From Sulfuracidifex tepidarius (lineage in GTDB: Archaea; Thermoproteota; Thermoprotei_A; Sulfolobales; Sulfolobaceae): a stretch of DNA of 64,000 bases. The stretch lies in contig NZ_AP018929.1 in the NCBI RefSeq assembly GCF_008326425.1, positions 1,378,875-1,442,874 of the forward strand, given 5' to 3'. The notes beneath the pieces were generated by a model, which worked only from the letters and a program-made list of their open reading frames with translations, did not search any database and had not been told where the DNA came from. This document shows positions 18,624 to 28,459 of this stretch, piece after piece. Position 1 is the first letter of the stretch. The number at the start of each line of letters is the position of its first letter. Position numbers and translations under genes: made by a program.

Positions 18624-19678
18624 AAGAGTTCCTAACTGAGATAGGAGGTAAAGAAGTTAGAACTATAGTGGGAAAAGGGATACTCGGCGAAGCTCTCTCC
18701 TCTTTGAAAGGGAAGACTCTCCTTGTGTACCCTACGTCGTTGAAGGACAAAGTGAAAGGAGTAAACAACGAGTTCTTGAGATACGAAATTCAAGACGGTG
18801 AACAAGCCAAGGATTTGGAGAGAGCAATGGAGATAGTGGATTTCATGTTCTCTCAGGGTTTCGACAGAGGAGATAATGTGGTAGCGATAGGAGGAGGGAC
18901 TATATCAGATGTAGTAGGATTCATTTCTTCAATTTACATGAGGGGATTGAACTTAGTGATAGCACCTACCACTCTCCTGGGCATGGTAGATGCGGCAATA
19001 GGAGGAAAGAACGGGGTCAACTTCAAGAACGTTAAGAACGTATTGGGGACTTTCTACCAGCCTTCCTTGATCGTGGCTGACACGGATTTCCTCTCAACTT
19101 TACCGCAACAGGAAATAACGAGAGGAATGGCAGAAGTCATAAAATATTCCATCGTGCTCGATAAGGAATTCTATGACTTTCTCGCGATGAACCAGGAGGA
19201 AATACTCAAAGAGAGAAACCACGGGGTAATTGAGGAAGTAATTACCAGATCCATCAGGGACAAGCTGAACGTGGTCTCTCAAGACGAAAGAGAAACTAAA
19301 GGAATAAGAATAGTGTTGAACTTTGGTCACACTATAGGACACGCAATAGAAGCCGGATCTTCTTTCTCCGTCCATCACGGTCTTGCCATTTCCGTAGGTA
19401 TGACCTGTGAGGCAAAGATATCAGAGGAAATGGGGTACTCGGAGGAAGGAATTGTGGAGGACGTCACTTGGATCCTCTCGAGTTATGGATTACCCATCTC
19501 TTCGGAGAAACTCGAAACTAAAATAGACATAGAGAAAGCTGTAGCGTCACTTTCTAAGGATAAGAAAGTGAGATCTAACTACGTTATGATGCCATTGCCT
19601 ACTAGGTTAGGAGAATGGAGAAGAGTAGACATGCCTTTAGAAACTCTTAATGGCTTTACAAGACAGTGTCTCTCATGA
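18620..19678 (+). CDS. aroB: 3-dehydroquinate synthase
   Basis: A 352-residue NAD- and metal-dependent enzyme converting DAHP to 3-dehydroquinate. Motifs: VVAIGGGTISDVVGFISSIYMRG, the glycine-rich MVDAAIGGKNGVNF, and metal-ligand histidines in LNFGHTIGHAIE and SVHHGLAISVGM. ATG overlaps the aroG stop (ATGA). Confidence 0.95.
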   Translation: MKEFLTEIGGKEVRTIVGKGILGEALSSLKGKTLLVYPTSLKDKVKGVNNEFLRYEIQDGEQAKDLERAMEIVDFMFSQGFDRGDNVVAIGGGTISDVVGFISSIYMRGLNLVIAPTTLLGMVDAAIGGKNGVNFKNVKNVLGTFYQPSLIVADTDFLSTLPQQEITRGMAEVIKYSIVLDKEFYDFLAMNQEEILKERNHGVIEEVITRSIRDKLNVVSQDERETKGIRIVLNFGHTIGHAIEAGSSFSVHHGLAISVGMTCEAKISEEMGYSEEGIVEDVTWILSSYGLPISSEKLETKIDIEKAVASLSKDKKVRSNYVMMPLPTRLGEWRRVDMPLETLNGFTRQCLS

Positions 19679-20457
19679 TAGACCAGCAAACTAAGTTACT
19701 AGGAGTGGTAGGCCAGAACATAGGGTATACCTTATCCCCTGCAATACACAACTTCTCTTTCTCATCCATAAACATTAACGCGGTTTACCTCTCGTTTGAT
19801 ATAAAAGAAGACAAGTTTAAGAAGGCTATAGATGGCCTTCTCGAAGTGTCTTTAGGGCTAAACTTCACTATCCCTTACAAGGAAAGGATCATAGAGTTCT
19901 TGGACAGCATAGACGACAGAGCGGAGAAGCTGGGGGCCGTGAACACTACAGTAGGGAGAAGAGGATTTAACACAGACTTCGAAGCCGTCAAGACATTGGT
20001 GAAGGAAAGAATAGACAGCTTGGAAGGAAGGAAATGTCTCATATACGGTGCAGGAGGAGCTGCAAGAGCAGCCTCGTTTGCGTTGGCTGAATTAGGTTGC
20101 ACGATCCTCCTCGTCAACAGAACTAAGGAGAGAGCTGAAGAACTGGCTGACAGAATCAGAGGTTACGGTTACGAGGCGAAGGTGACAGAAGACTGTCACG
20201 AAGCTGACGTTACTGTGAACACTACACCAGACCCTGAGAAGTTACCTTGTCACGGATCTAAGTTAGTTATAGAATTCGTCTATAGACCAGTAGAGACAAC
20301 TCTGATAAAATCAGCAAAAAGTCTAGGAATAGACTCCATCAATGGAATTCAAATACTGGTTAGACAAGCTCTTTACGCTGAAAGACTATGGTTTAATAAC
20401 TCAGTTCCAGACATGAAAGTGTTGGAGTATCTCTATGCCAGGAAGCTCGTTTGGTAA
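19675..20457 (+). CDS. aroE: Shikimate dehydrogenase
   Basis: A 260-residue NADP-dependent reductase converting 3-dehydroshikimate to shikimate. Seen: [12 protein letters not shown] (substrate Ser), NFTIPYKER (catalytic Lys), NTDFEA (catalytic Asp region), the dinucleotide loop [11 protein letters not shown] and [11 protein letters not shown] choose ATG 19675, which overlaps the aroB stop (ATGA); a GTG 9 bases earlier is the alternative. Confidence 0.94.
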   Translation: MIDQQTKLLGVVGQNIGYTLSPAIHNFSFSSININAVYLSFDIKEDKFKKAIDGLLEVSLGLNFTIPYKERIIEFLDSIDDRAEKLGAVNTTVGRRGFNTDFEAVKTLVKERIDSLEGRKCLIYGAGGAARAASFALAELGCTILLVNRTKERAEELADRIRGYGYEAKVTEDCHEADVTVNTTPDPEKLPCHGSKLVIEFVYRPVETTLIKSAKSLGIDSINGIQILVRQALYAERLWFNNSVPDMKVLEYLYARKLVW

Positions 20458-21604
20458 GGCTTTCAAGGTAACAACTTTCGGTGAAAGCCACGGCCCTGCA
20501 GTGGGAGTCGTAATTGACGGAGTCCCCGCTGGGATACCTCTATCTAAAGAGGACATAGAATTCGAGCTGTCTTTCAGGAGACCCGGAAGACTTTTCGTCT
20601 CCGGAAGGAGAGAGAAAGATGAACCAGAGATCCTTAGCGGAGTGTTTAATGGTAGAACTACCGGTTCGCCTGTAGCCATCCTTGTGAGGAACACAGACGT
20701 GATATCTTCCCTTTATGAGGAAATAAGAGTAAACCCAAGACCTGGACATGCGGACCTGCCCTTCATTTTCAAGTACGGCTATGAGAATTGGGATTATAGA
20801 GGAGGAGGAAGATCTAGCGCGAGAGAGACCGTAGGCAGAGTTGCGGCTGGAGCTATAGCGAAGAAATTAATCATGCATCAAGGGACCGTGATCGCGGGAT
20901 ATTTGAAATCTCTAGGCCCAGTCTTCAGTGAAACGAAGGACTTTCGTTCTGCTCTATGCTCAAAGTATAGCCCCGTGAGGGCCCCAGACAAGGAGACTGA
21001 GGAAGCTTACGAGAAGCTAGTTAAGGAGGCTACAGTTGAGGGAGATAGTTACGGAGGTATCGCAGAGGTCATCGTGGAGAACGTTCCTAAAGGACTTGGA
21101 GAACCGGTTTTCGACAAGATCAAGGCGGATCTAGCTAAAGCTATAATGTCCATTCCAGCGACAATGGGTTTCGAGTACGGCCTAGGGTTCCGTGCATCCT
21201 CGATGAAGGGGAGCGAAACCAATGACGAAATAATCAAAAGTGACGGTAAAGTAAGGTGGGCTAAGAACTTGGCAGGCGGAATTTTAGGAGGGATAACGAA
21301 CGGTGAGAGAATAGTTTTTAGATGTGCCTTTAAACCGACTAGTTCGATCAGAAAACCTCAAAATACAATAAACGTGAAGACGGGTGAGAAAAGCACTGTT
21401 TCCGTCAAGGGTAGACATGACCCGGCAGTAGCTATAAGAGGAGTCACTGTGGCTGAGTCCATGACTGCTATAGTACTAGCTGATCATATGTTGAGGAACG
21501 GAAACATCAACCCTGCCAAGATAAGTCAGGAAGAAGCCGATACGATACAGAAGAACTGGGAGAGGTACTTGAGGGAATGCACGCGTATGCAGGAATCTCA
21601 ATAG
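20435..21604 (+). CDS. aroC: Chorismate synthase
   Basis: A 389-residue FMN-dependent enzyme making chorismate from EPSP. Diagnostic segments: [17 protein letters not shown] near the N-terminus, [14 protein letters not shown] and [20 protein letters not shown] in the middle, and [17 protein letters not shown] near the C-terminus. It overlaps the aroE end by 23 bases. Confidence 0.96.
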   Translation: MPGSSFGKAFKVTTFGESHGPAVGVVIDGVPAGIPLSKEDIEFELSFRRPGRLFVSGRREKDEPEILSGVFNGRTTGSPVAILVRNTDVISSLYEEIRVNPRPGHADLPFIFKYGYENWDYRGGGRSSARETVGRVAAGAIAKKLIMHQGTVIAGYLKSLGPVFSETKDFRSALCSKYSPVRAPDKETEEAYEKLVKEATVEGDSYGGIAEVIVENVPKGLGEPVFDKIKADLAKAIMSIPATMGFEYGLGFRASSMKGSETNDEIIKSDGKVRWAKNLAGGILGGITNGERIVFRCAFKPTSSIRKPQNTINVKTGEKSTVSVKGRHDPAVAIRGVTVAESMTAIVLADHMLRNGNINPAKISQEEADTIQKNWERYLRECTRMQESQ

Positions 21605-22368
21605 TAAATGCCATCCCCTCATGGTATGGGTCCTCTGGGGCTGTAGGCCTTAAGGTGAAAGCTGAAATCGAGGAAACAAAGGAGAGAGAGAAAGAGAAAG
21701 AGTCGTCACTCATCAGAGAAATCCTAGACTTCTTCGAATCTAAATGGGATATCCCCCACCTTAGGGTAAACGTTGAGAGTGAGGTTCCCCAAGGAAGCGG
21801 TCTCAAGAGTAGTAGCGCGGTTTCTGTTGCTATCATCGAAGAGATATACAGAAGGTATAACATAGAGTACTTAGACCCTCCCAAGCTCTCAGCAATCCTC
21901 TCCATAAAAGCAGGTGTCTCGTTCACCGGAGCTTTAGACGATGCTTCCTCGTCTTATTATGGAGGGATTTCTTTCACCAACAACAAGAGGTTCGAGATCA
22001 TCGAAATGAGGGAACCGCCAGATGGAGTGTCTATTGTAATACTCCGCAAGGGTAATAGAACCAACGTTAACTTGAAATTACTGACTAAGTTCTCTTTGAC
22101 ATTCAGCGAGATATTTAAAATAGCCAGGTCTTGTCCATTGAAGGCTATGAGCCTGAACGGTTTCCTAGTAGCCGAAGTCCTTGGCTACCCTAAGGAACCG
22201 ATAGAAATGGCTATGAAGAAAGGAGCACTGGCAGCGGGAATAAGTGGAAATGGACCGTCTTACTTTGCCGTGACCAAGGAAGGTGATGAAGGACCTATCT
22301 ATGACTTATTTAAAAAATTTGGAGAACCTATAATAACAAGGTTTGTGAAGGTTGAAGGCCATAATTGA
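21577..22368 (+). CDS. aroK: Archaeal shikimate kinase (GHMP family)
   Basis: A 263-residue kinase of the GHMP superfamily, unrelated to bacterial AroK. The phosphate loop is [18 protein letters not shown]; the N-terminus [15 protein letters not shown] and the C-terminal [14 protein letters not shown] glycine motif are typical. It phosphorylates shikimate with ATP. ATG 21577 overlaps aroC by 28 bases. Its place between aroC and aroA confirms the substrate. Confidence 0.93.
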   Translation: MHAYAGISIVNAIPSWYGSSGAVGLKVKAEIEETKEREKEKESSLIREILDFFESKWDIPHLRVNVESEVPQGSGLKSSSAVSVAIIEEIYRRYNIEYLDPPKLSAILSIKAGVSFTGALDDASSSYYGGISFTNNKRFEIIEMREPPDGVSIVILRKGNRTNVNLKLLTKFSLTFSEIFKIARSCPLKAMSLNGFLVAEVLGYPKEPIEMAMKKGALAAGISGNGPSYFAVTKEGDEGPIYDLFKKFGEPIITRFVKVEGHN

Positions 22369-23599
22369 GAGGTCCAGGGTACAAGGAGAAACTAATGCGC
22401 CCCCTTCAAAAAGCCAATCGATTAGACTAATATTTGCGTCCCTGAAGACCCCCATTGAGCTGATCGAACTTCCTCAATCTGACGATATAATGGATGCCAT
22501 TGACGCCGTTACTCTCCTAGGCGTGAGGAGAGAGAGGAAGGAAAGGGAAAGATTACTTCCTCCTGAGAAGATGGAGCTGAAGGATAACTTCATCAAGTTC
22601 AGAGGATCTGCTACCACTCTTAGGTTTTTCATTCCTATTGTAGCCTCGATTGGAGGCAAGATCACAATTGACGCAGACCCTCCGTTGAAGTATAGACCAA
22701 TAAGAAGGATAGTGGAGTCCCTTTCAGATAAGGGGGTACGCTTCTCTTCTTCTACTCTTCCTACAGAAATCGAAGGTAAACTATCCGTTGATGAGGTCGA
22801 AATCTCAGGAGACGAAAGTAGCCAATACATTTCTGGCCTGATCTATGGTATGCTATTGCGAGGGGGAGGAAAGATTAAGGTCAAACCACCAACTTCTTCT
22901 TTATCATATATAAAAATGACAATTTCCTTGATGAATAGATTGGGAGCAAAAGCAGAGATGAAGGGTAACGTAATCGAAGTTAATGAGAGCGGAGAACTTT
23001 CTCCCTTTGTTGGTAAAGTCCCTGGCGATTACGCTTTATCATCTTTTCTAGCTGCAGCGTCTATAATCTCTGGAGGTACCTTGGTTGTACATGATCTAGA
23101 TAGACCCGAGGAGTACTTCGGTGATCACTCAATAGTCAACTTGTTTAGGGACATGGGTGCAGAAAGCAGATGGGTGAATAACACATGGGAAGTTAAATCT
23201 GGTGAAATTAGAGGGATAACAGTCGACGTTAACGATGCGCCAGACCTAGCAGTTTCCATATCTACGTTAGCTATGGCGTCAGACAAGGAAACTATCATTA
23301 CCGGAGTTGAAAGGTTGAAGATAAAGGAAAGCGATAGAATTAAGACTATAACAGATACAGTCTCCGCATTCGGTGGAGAGGCAGACTATGAGAATAATAA
23401 ATTAGTTATAAGAGGAGGGAAGATAAAGAGAGGGAAGATTTCATGTCCTTCGGATCACAGAATTGCTATGATGGCTGCAGCCCTGTCCTCAGTTGATGGA
23501 GGTGAGATAGATGACGCCTGCTGTGTAAACAAGAGCAACCCTAAGTTCTGGGAGCAATATTCATCCATAGGAGGAAAGGTGAGGATAGTCAATGGTTAA
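22352..23599 (+). CDS. aroA: EPSP synthase (3-phosphoshikimate 1-carboxyvinyltransferase)
   Basis: A 415-residue enzyme joining phosphoenolpyruvate to shikimate 3-phosphate. It shows APPSKSQSIRLIFAS, KFRGSATTLRFFIPI, DESSQYISGLIYG, KESDRIKTI and SDHRIAMMAAA motifs. The start is TTG 22352; a TTG start with a 17-base overlap of aroK is unusual but no ATG is available before the conserved SKSQS motif. Confidence 0.94.
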   Translation: MKAIIERSRVQGETNAPPSKSQSIRLIFASLKTPIELIELPQSDDIMDAIDAVTLLGVRRERKERERLLPPEKMELKDNFIKFRGSATTLRFFIPIVASIGGKITIDADPPLKYRPIRRIVESLSDKGVRFSSSTLPTEIEGKLSVDEVEISGDESSQYISGLIYGMLLRGGGKIKVKPPTSSLSYIKMTISLMNRLGAKAEMKGNVIEVNESGELSPFVGKVPGDYALSSFLAAASIISGGTLVVHDLDRPEEYFGDHSIVNLFRDMGAESRWVNNTWEVKSGEIRGITVDVNDAPDLAVSISTLAMASDKETIITGVERLKIKESDRIKTITDTVSAFGGEADYENNKLVIRGGKIKRGKISCPSDHRIAMMAAALSSVDGGEIDDACCVNKSNPKFWEQYSSIGGKVRIVNG

Positions 23600-24224
23600 A
23601 GTTGTTGCTTCCTTACCTATCAAGGGAAAACAAGATCTTTCTAAAGTTAAAGACATAAGTTCCGATATGATGGAACTTAGGTTGGACTACGTTGAAGACC
23701 CATCGTTCATACTTGAGGAGCTTGACTACCTACGTTCCTTTAGAGATAGAGTAATATTCACTATAAGGAGTATACAGGAAGGAGGAGTGAAACACGTAAA
23801 CGAAGAGGTGAAAGCGAAAATCTATGAACACCTTCATGACTTGAATTTCATCGTAGACGTTGAGGCTGAATTTGCATCTAGACATAAAACGCATGTGGAC
23901 GAGAACACTATAGTTTCATGTCACTACTTTAACAGAATTCCAGATGTAAAGGAGATAATTCAAAAATTCTCACCTTTTGAGCCTAGTAACCCTTTATTCA
24001 AGGTAGCGGTGATCGGAAAACAAGGTTACAAAGGTTTACTCTCTTCCCTTCTCGACATTTATCCTAAGATAGCTGTAATGCCGATGGGAGTAAACCCAAT
24101 GGAAAGGATAGCTTTCTCGATCTTGGGCTCACAGCTCATTTACTCTTCAGTTGACGAACCAACAGCCCCAGGACAGATGAAATACATAGAGGTTCGTCAC
24201 ATACTTAACTGTATGGGGTTATAG
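23592..24224 (+). CDS. aroD: 3-dehydroquinate dehydratase, type I
   Basis: A 210-residue class I enzyme that dehydrates 3-dehydroquinate through a Schiff-base lysine. The likely catalytic His lies in TIVSCHYFNRIP and the Lys in PLFKVAVIGK; MELRLDYVED near the N-terminus contacts substrate. It overlaps aroA by 8 bases and is the last gene of the operon; about 100 bases without a gene follow. Confidence 0.92.
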   Translation: MVKVVASLPIKGKQDLSKVKDISSDMMELRLDYVEDPSFILEELDYLRSFRDRVIFTIRSIQEGGVKHVNEEVKAKIYEHLHDLNFIVDVEAEFASRHKTHVDENTIVSCHYFNRIPDVKEIIQKFSPFEPSNPLFKVAVIGKQGYKGLLSSLLDIYPKIAVMPMGVNPMERIAFSILGSQLIYSSVDEPTAPGQMKYIEVRHILNCMGL

Positions 24225-24325
24225 AGAACTCCCTTTAATCGCTATCACCCTTAGTTGAGACTCTGAATTTTTAAATTTGGAAAAAAGCTTATAAATAGAG
24301 GACAAACATAAAGCTCAGGTAAAAT

Positions 24326-25555
24326 ATGGCTGATGTAAAAACTATAGGCTTAGGAGTTGTAATTCTAATTCTAGTGATAATAGCCGCGGTAGGATTTTTT
24401 GAGTATAATTCAATAAACTCTAATTACATGTCACTAAATTCGTCTTATTCTTCTATATCATCCTCATATTCTAACATCTCCGCTAAATATGCCAGCCTAA
24501 ACGCGAGCTATAATAGCCTTGAGAAGAATTATACCACTCTACAATCAGAGATTAAACCTAAGGTACCAATGTTCATTGAGAGCGGTATTGACACGGTTAC
24601 GGTCAACTCTTCGTCCGCAACACCTTACATACTTAAGGTAGGATCTATAGAGGTTACAGTTAGGCCTGGAACGATGGTACAGTTCCAGAACGGGACAGTA
24701 TCGAGACAGTTCAGTTTCTCATTGGTCACTTTCAGCATCAGCGGAGTGTCCTCGCCTTCTAAGGGATTAACTCCCACTTATGCGTTCGCTTTCATGATAA
24801 ATGGACAAATAGGGACTTTCGCTACGTTGGTACACAATATAAGTGGAAAGATGGTTCCTTATGCTCCTATAACTGTAGTTAAGACAAGCGATAACACCAC
24901 TTCATGGACGTGGATAGGAGGAAAGCTATACAGCAACGGAACCTACGTTGGAGGGAAATATGCATTTGCCGACAAATGGATCTACGGAGATAACATGATC
25001 GCCAACGTACAGTTTGTCAAACCCGTAATCTGGGTATTCGAAACAACTAATTCAGCGGGACAAGCACCTAAGATGGTGAACTTAACTCAGAGCACAGCCT
25101 TCGGCTTGACTCCAATAACTTCCTATACATACCAGGTGAACGGAACTACCGGAGCTTTAGTCAGCGCTGGGAACATCGTAGTCTTGATACAGCCTAACAC
25201 TGAAATAGACACTGGTACCTCGAATCTCACAACATTCGACTTCTCTGTAGTGTATTATGCAGTGTATAATGTAACTGAACCAGGAAACGGATACGTACCC
25301 TTTGAAGTGTTCGCCTTCGCTATTAACGGCAACGTATCTTTCAATTATGAAAGCATCAACCAAGCTACAGGAAAGCCTCAGCCATTCCTCACTATAATGA
25401 ATGTGCCAACATCTAGTCCCGTGGAAATGCTTACTTGGGGTGGTCCAGCTGGAAATTACCATTACGTTCTCCATGATCCGATAGCCGTATACGATGGTAC
25501 TTTAGTGAACTTCTCTTTCGTGAAACCTGTCCCTTGGGTTGTAGCAATAGAGTGA
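24326..25555 (+). CDS. Membrane-anchored surface protein with duplicated beta domain
   Basis: A 409-residue protein of unknown function. Residues 7-25 are one N-terminal membrane segment; 28-78 are a Ser/Asn/Tyr-rich probable coiled coil with repeated LNSSYSS-type units. Then come two similar extracellular domains, about 85-238 and 260-409: compare YAFAFMINGQIGTF with VFAFAINGNVSFN, and FVKPVIWVFE with FVKPVPWVVA. Many N-x-S/T sites suggest N-glycosylation, as on Sulfolobales surface proteins. TTATAAAT at 24290-24297 is the likely TATA box. It may be a stalked envelope or S-layer-associated protein. Confidence 0.6.
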   Translation: MADVKTIGLGVVILILVIIAAVGFFEYNSINSNYMSLNSSYSSISSSYSNISAKYASLNASYNSLEKNYTTLQSEIKPKVPMFIESGIDTVTVNSSSATPYILKVGSIEVTVRPGTMVQFQNGTVSRQFSFSLVTFSISGVSSPSKGLTPTYAFAFMINGQIGTFATLVHNISGKMVPYAPITVVKTSDNTTSWTWIGGKLYSNGTYVGGKYAFADKWIYGDNMIANVQFVKPVIWVFETTNSAGQAPKMVNLTQSTAFGLTPITSYTYQVNGTTGALVSAGNIVVLIQPNTEIDTGTSNLTTFDFSVVYYAVYNVTEPGNGYVPFEVFAFAINGNVSFNYESINQATGKPQPFLTIMNVPTSSPVEMLTWGGPAGNYHYVLHDPIAVYDGTLVNFSFVKPVPWVVAIE

Positions 25556-25642
25556 GACCAATCAATTTTTCGTGTTTTCTTTTTTATGTAACATAACTGT
25601 AATTTTTCATGTGTTCTATATATACTTCACAGTCCGTGTTAC

Positions 25643-25855
25643 TCACGACTTTAATACACCCTCTCCCTTTAGCCTCATGAATCTAAGGTATAACTTTACA
25701 GCATGTTTACACATTTTCTCTCCACATTCACATTCCGATTGAACTATCTTTCCATTGTCTATTTTTATCTTCACTCTGTAGTAACCCATTGCACACTTCG
25801 AAGCTACTTCCCCCTCTACTTCTTGTTTATCTAACTTCAGAATTCTAACACTCAT
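25643..25855 (-). CDS. Small SWIM zinc-finger protein
   Basis: A 70-residue protein whose residues 42-51 (CECGEKMCKH) fit the SWIM zinc-finger pattern CxC-x(n)-CxH with C42, C44, C49 and H51. SWIM domains bind DNA or proteins and occur in Sws1/Shu-type recombination mediators, transposases and helicase-associated proteins. Here the domain stands almost alone after a short beta segment. The ATG lies inside a perfect 10-bp inverted repeat (25851-25879), which suggests tight control, perhaps autoregulation. Confidence 0.65.
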   Translation of the reverse strand: MSVRILKLDKQEVEGEVASKCAMGYYRVKIKIDNGKIVQSECECGEKMCKHAVKLYLRFMRLKGEGVLKS

Positions 25856-25879
25856 AACTTACTTTCTCCAAGTTATGAG
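25851..25879. promoter_or_regulatory. Perfect 10-bp inverted repeat over the SWIM gene start
   Basis: CTCATAACTT (25851-25860) and AAGTTATGAG (25870-25879) with a 9-base spacer. The left arm contains the SWIM gene start codon, and TATA-like ATATTTAA lies just beyond the right arm, about 28 bases before the ATG. A protein bound here would cover the transcription start. Confidence 0.5.
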
Positions 25880-26016
25880 TTAAATATTCTTTAGAAGAGT
25901 CGGGGATCAAGACTTCTGGATAGGAATTCAGAGGAAAGATGAAAAAAGATGAAAAAGCAAAAAGTAAAAGAGAATTAAAAGGAATGTAAATTCAGCACTC
26001 ACACGAAAGGCATCAT

Positions 26017-27066
26017 TCATTCAGTCCGGGGTTCTCTCATCAATTTCGTGAAATTATCCAGTGCTAATCTAGCTTCTTCAAAGGAATTATATTTGTCGGT
26101 AGTGTTCTTGAAGTAATAACTGCACACTTCTTTCGTAGCACCGCCCATTTTCTTATCCTTAAGCAACTTAGCATATCTAATTAGGTCCACTAGCGGAGAT
26201 ACAGCGTTTGGTGCATCCATAGTCTTCAATGAAATGTCAACCCTAATTGGGATTCCCACTGAATATGTCCCCTCTATTACCATATAGCTAACCCTCCTAT
26301 CCCTAAGGAACTCAACGTAATCAGAAGTACCTGCTACCACATCTGCGTCTGAATGAGACGATAGGAATGACGATTTAATGCCCTTCTTCAGGTCCTTCCT
26401 CTTATCCTCTAGGGTAACCATGGCCTCTGTAGTACCTGCTATGTCTATTTGGTAAGACCTATTTACCTTAACCCCCCTTGACTTAAGGAAATCTATGAGA
26501 CCCGCATGAAAGGCCGTCCCTCCTATTTGGCTAAGGAGGTCATCGCCGAAAACTGGAATTCCTGATTCTGCGAATTTATCCCCGAGTAACCTGGTTACCG
26601 GAGAGGGAGTCGCATTAATGAATGAACAGCCTGCCTCTAGAGAGGCCCTAGCGTAATATAAAGACGCCTTGTCCGCTCCAGTGGGAAGCAGGTTTAGCAC
26701 TACTTCAGCGTTAGAGCTCCTCAACTCATCCCTAACTTCTACGGGTTTAGCATCGGATTCCTCTATTATTTCTTCTAGAACGCCCTCCCTTCCATCTAGA
26801 GTGGGACCTCTCATGACCGTCACGTCAAAGCCCTCTATTTCTGTCATGGGCTCTACAACGTTAGGTCTTTCAAATATGGCTTTTGATAAAGGCATTCCCA
26901 CTTTCCTTTTGTCTATGTCGAACGCAGAAACTATCTCTATCTCAGAAGGGGAGATGTGTAAGTCCTCCCTGATACCCTGTATGGTATGCCCTTTTCTCAC
27001 CATAGATAGGCCTTGAACTAACGCTGAAGCTACGTTTCCCACTCCTACTATCGCAACTTTAACCAA
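26017..27066 (-). CDS. ino1: Myo-inositol-1-phosphate synthase
   Basis: An approximately 349-residue NAD-dependent enzyme converting glucose 6-phosphate to inositol 1-phosphate, which feeds archaeal inositol lipids. The N-terminal nucleotide loop VAIVGVGNVASALVQGL, the NLLPTGADKASLYYARA block, CSFINATPSP, and VFGDDLLSQIGGT are typical. The start is TTG 27066, with GGTGTCAC just upstream, inside the last codons of nuoN (8-base overlap). It is therefore probably the last gene of the complex I operon. Confidence 0.9.
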   Translation of the reverse strand: MVKVAIVGVGNVASALVQGLSMVRKGHTIQGIREDLHISPSEIEIVSAFDIDKRKVGMPLSKAIFERPNVVEPMTEIEGFDVTVMRGPTLDGREGVLEEIIEESDAKPVEVRDELRSSNAEVVLNLLPTGADKASLYYARASLEAGCSFINATPSPVTRLLGDKFAESGIPVFGDDLLSQIGGTAFHAGLIDFLKSRGVKVNRSYQIDIAGTTEAMVTLEDKRKDLKKGIKSSFLSSHSDADVVAGTSDYVEFLRDRRVSYMVIEGTYSVGIPIRVDISLKTMDAPNAVSPLVDLIRYAKLLKDKKMGGATKEVCSYYFKNTTDKYNSFEEARLALDNFTKLMREPRTE

Positions 27067-28459
27067 GCTGTGACACCAATACTCCAAATAGCACTGGAGC
27101 TAAAATTCCCAACGCTATGCTAAGGAAGGCGGAAGATATAACTGTATCCCTAGATGCAGACTTCACTAGTGAGAACTCCCCCTCTCTGAACATTTCCCTG
27201 ATTATTGGAATGTAATAACCAGCAGATATCGCACTATTTATGACAGCGATTATAGTCAACCATGGGTACGCGAATGAAGACTCGAAAATGAATAGCTTCC
27301 CCCAAAATCCTACTATAGGAGGGATACCTAGAAGACTAAGAACCAGTATGGTCGCTGCAAAGGCGAACCACTTATCTCCTTTAGCTATTCCCCTAAGTCC
27401 TGATAGGTCAGGAGTACCTGAGACCCTCTCGAAATGATCTACGAAATGGAACAGACCAGCTTGTGCTATAACGTAAGCTAGGGACTGTATAAGGATAGCC
27501 ACTATTGCAACGTTCAGGTCAGAGAACAACATGGCGAACGCAACTAAGAAGAATCCCATCTGAGATACAGAGGAGAAAGCGAGTATCGAGGAGACGTCTT
27601 GCCTTGAGAAGGCTATGAAGTTACCCACGAATAGGCTTGCTATTGCTAACAGGGAATAGATTACGAGCTCGTAACCGTTAGGGTCACTGTAAATCAGGAC
27701 CTTTGTGAGAGGAACTATACCTATAAGCTTGCCTACGCTTGATATAATCGAAATTGAAGTCCTATCCGACATGGAGTATACATCAGGTAACCAAGCCTGG
27801 AAAGGGAATGATCCTATCTTGAACAGAAATGAAACTGAAAGAAGTGCAATTGAAAGAAGGAATAGAGGCTCATAGATTACATGTTGAGTGAAAAACAGGG
27901 AGCCCGTTGATGAAACGTAGAGAGCGAAACCCATGATCATTAGAGATGAGGATATCAGACCCATGACTAGATACTTTATTCCAGCCTTTGTAGATCTGAA
28001 GTCCTTTCTCGCCATCGCTATGACATATGTTGCAGCAGAAGACACAGCCCATGAAACTAAAATCATGATAACGCTGAAAGAGAAAGACATGAATAGCAGT
28101 CCAAGGACTAAAAGCATGGTAAGAGATACTAGAGACGCCCTAGCCTTCCAATTTACTACATTATCATATCCACCCAAGAGGCCTATTATTCCCCCGACCA
28201 GAGATGCGATCGAGAAGAGGTATCCCTCCACGTCCATGTAGACATTCTTGGAGAACAGATAGTACCCGTAATAACCTAGAGTCCAAAATATAATCTCAAC
28301 AGCCAGAGAGAGCAACATAGATAAAACGGCAAGATTGAAAGCTATGTTAAACCTGCCTTTCGATCCGTTATCTATGTAAAGGACAGCTATTGACGAGAAT
28401 ACTAGGATCACTGATGGAATTACTATAGGGAGGTAAACAGCGAAATCTGCCGACATCAT
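27059..28459 (-). CDS. nuoN: Complex I subunit NuoN
   Basis: A 466-residue antiporter-type membrane subunit with about 14 membrane segments. The channel signature FKIGSFPFQAWLPDVYSMSD and later ASILAFSSVSQMGFFLVAFA carry the lysine and histidine positions of proton-pumping subunits. ATG 28457-28459 overlaps the stop of the upstream fused gene and has a GGTGG ribosome site; a second ATG follows immediately. Confidence 0.92.
   Translation of the reverse strand: MMSADFAVYLPIVIPSVILVFSSIAVLYIDNGSKGRFNIAFNLAVLSMLLSLAVEIIFWTLGYYGYYLFSKNVYMDVEGYLFSIASLVGGIIGLLGGYDNVVNWKARASLVSLTMLLVLGLLFMSFSFSVIMILVSWAVSSAATYVIAMARKDFRSTKAGIKYLVMGLISSSLMIMGFALYVSSTGSLFFTQHVIYEPLFLLSIALLSVSFLFKIGSFPFQAWLPDVYSMSDRTSISIISSVGKLIGIVPLTKVLIYSDPNGYELVIYSLLAIASLFVGNFIAFSRQDVSSILAFSSVSQMGFFLVAFAMLFSDLNVAIVAILIQSLAYVIAQAGLFHFVDHFERVSGTPDLSGLRGIAKGDKWFAFAATILVLSLLGIPPIVGFWGKLFIFESSFAYPWLTIIAVINSAISAGYYIPIIREMFREGEFSLVKSASRDTVISSAFLSIALGILAPVLFGVLVSQLG

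Noticed and set aside
25855-25866. The 12-mer ATAACTTACTTT near the SWIM gene also occurs in the thiC Thi-box (reverse strand)
   Set aside because: A rough count suggests about one such 12-base match to a Thi-box by chance in 64 kb of AT-rich DNA, and the rest of the element does not match. I do not call the SWIM gene thiamine-regulated.
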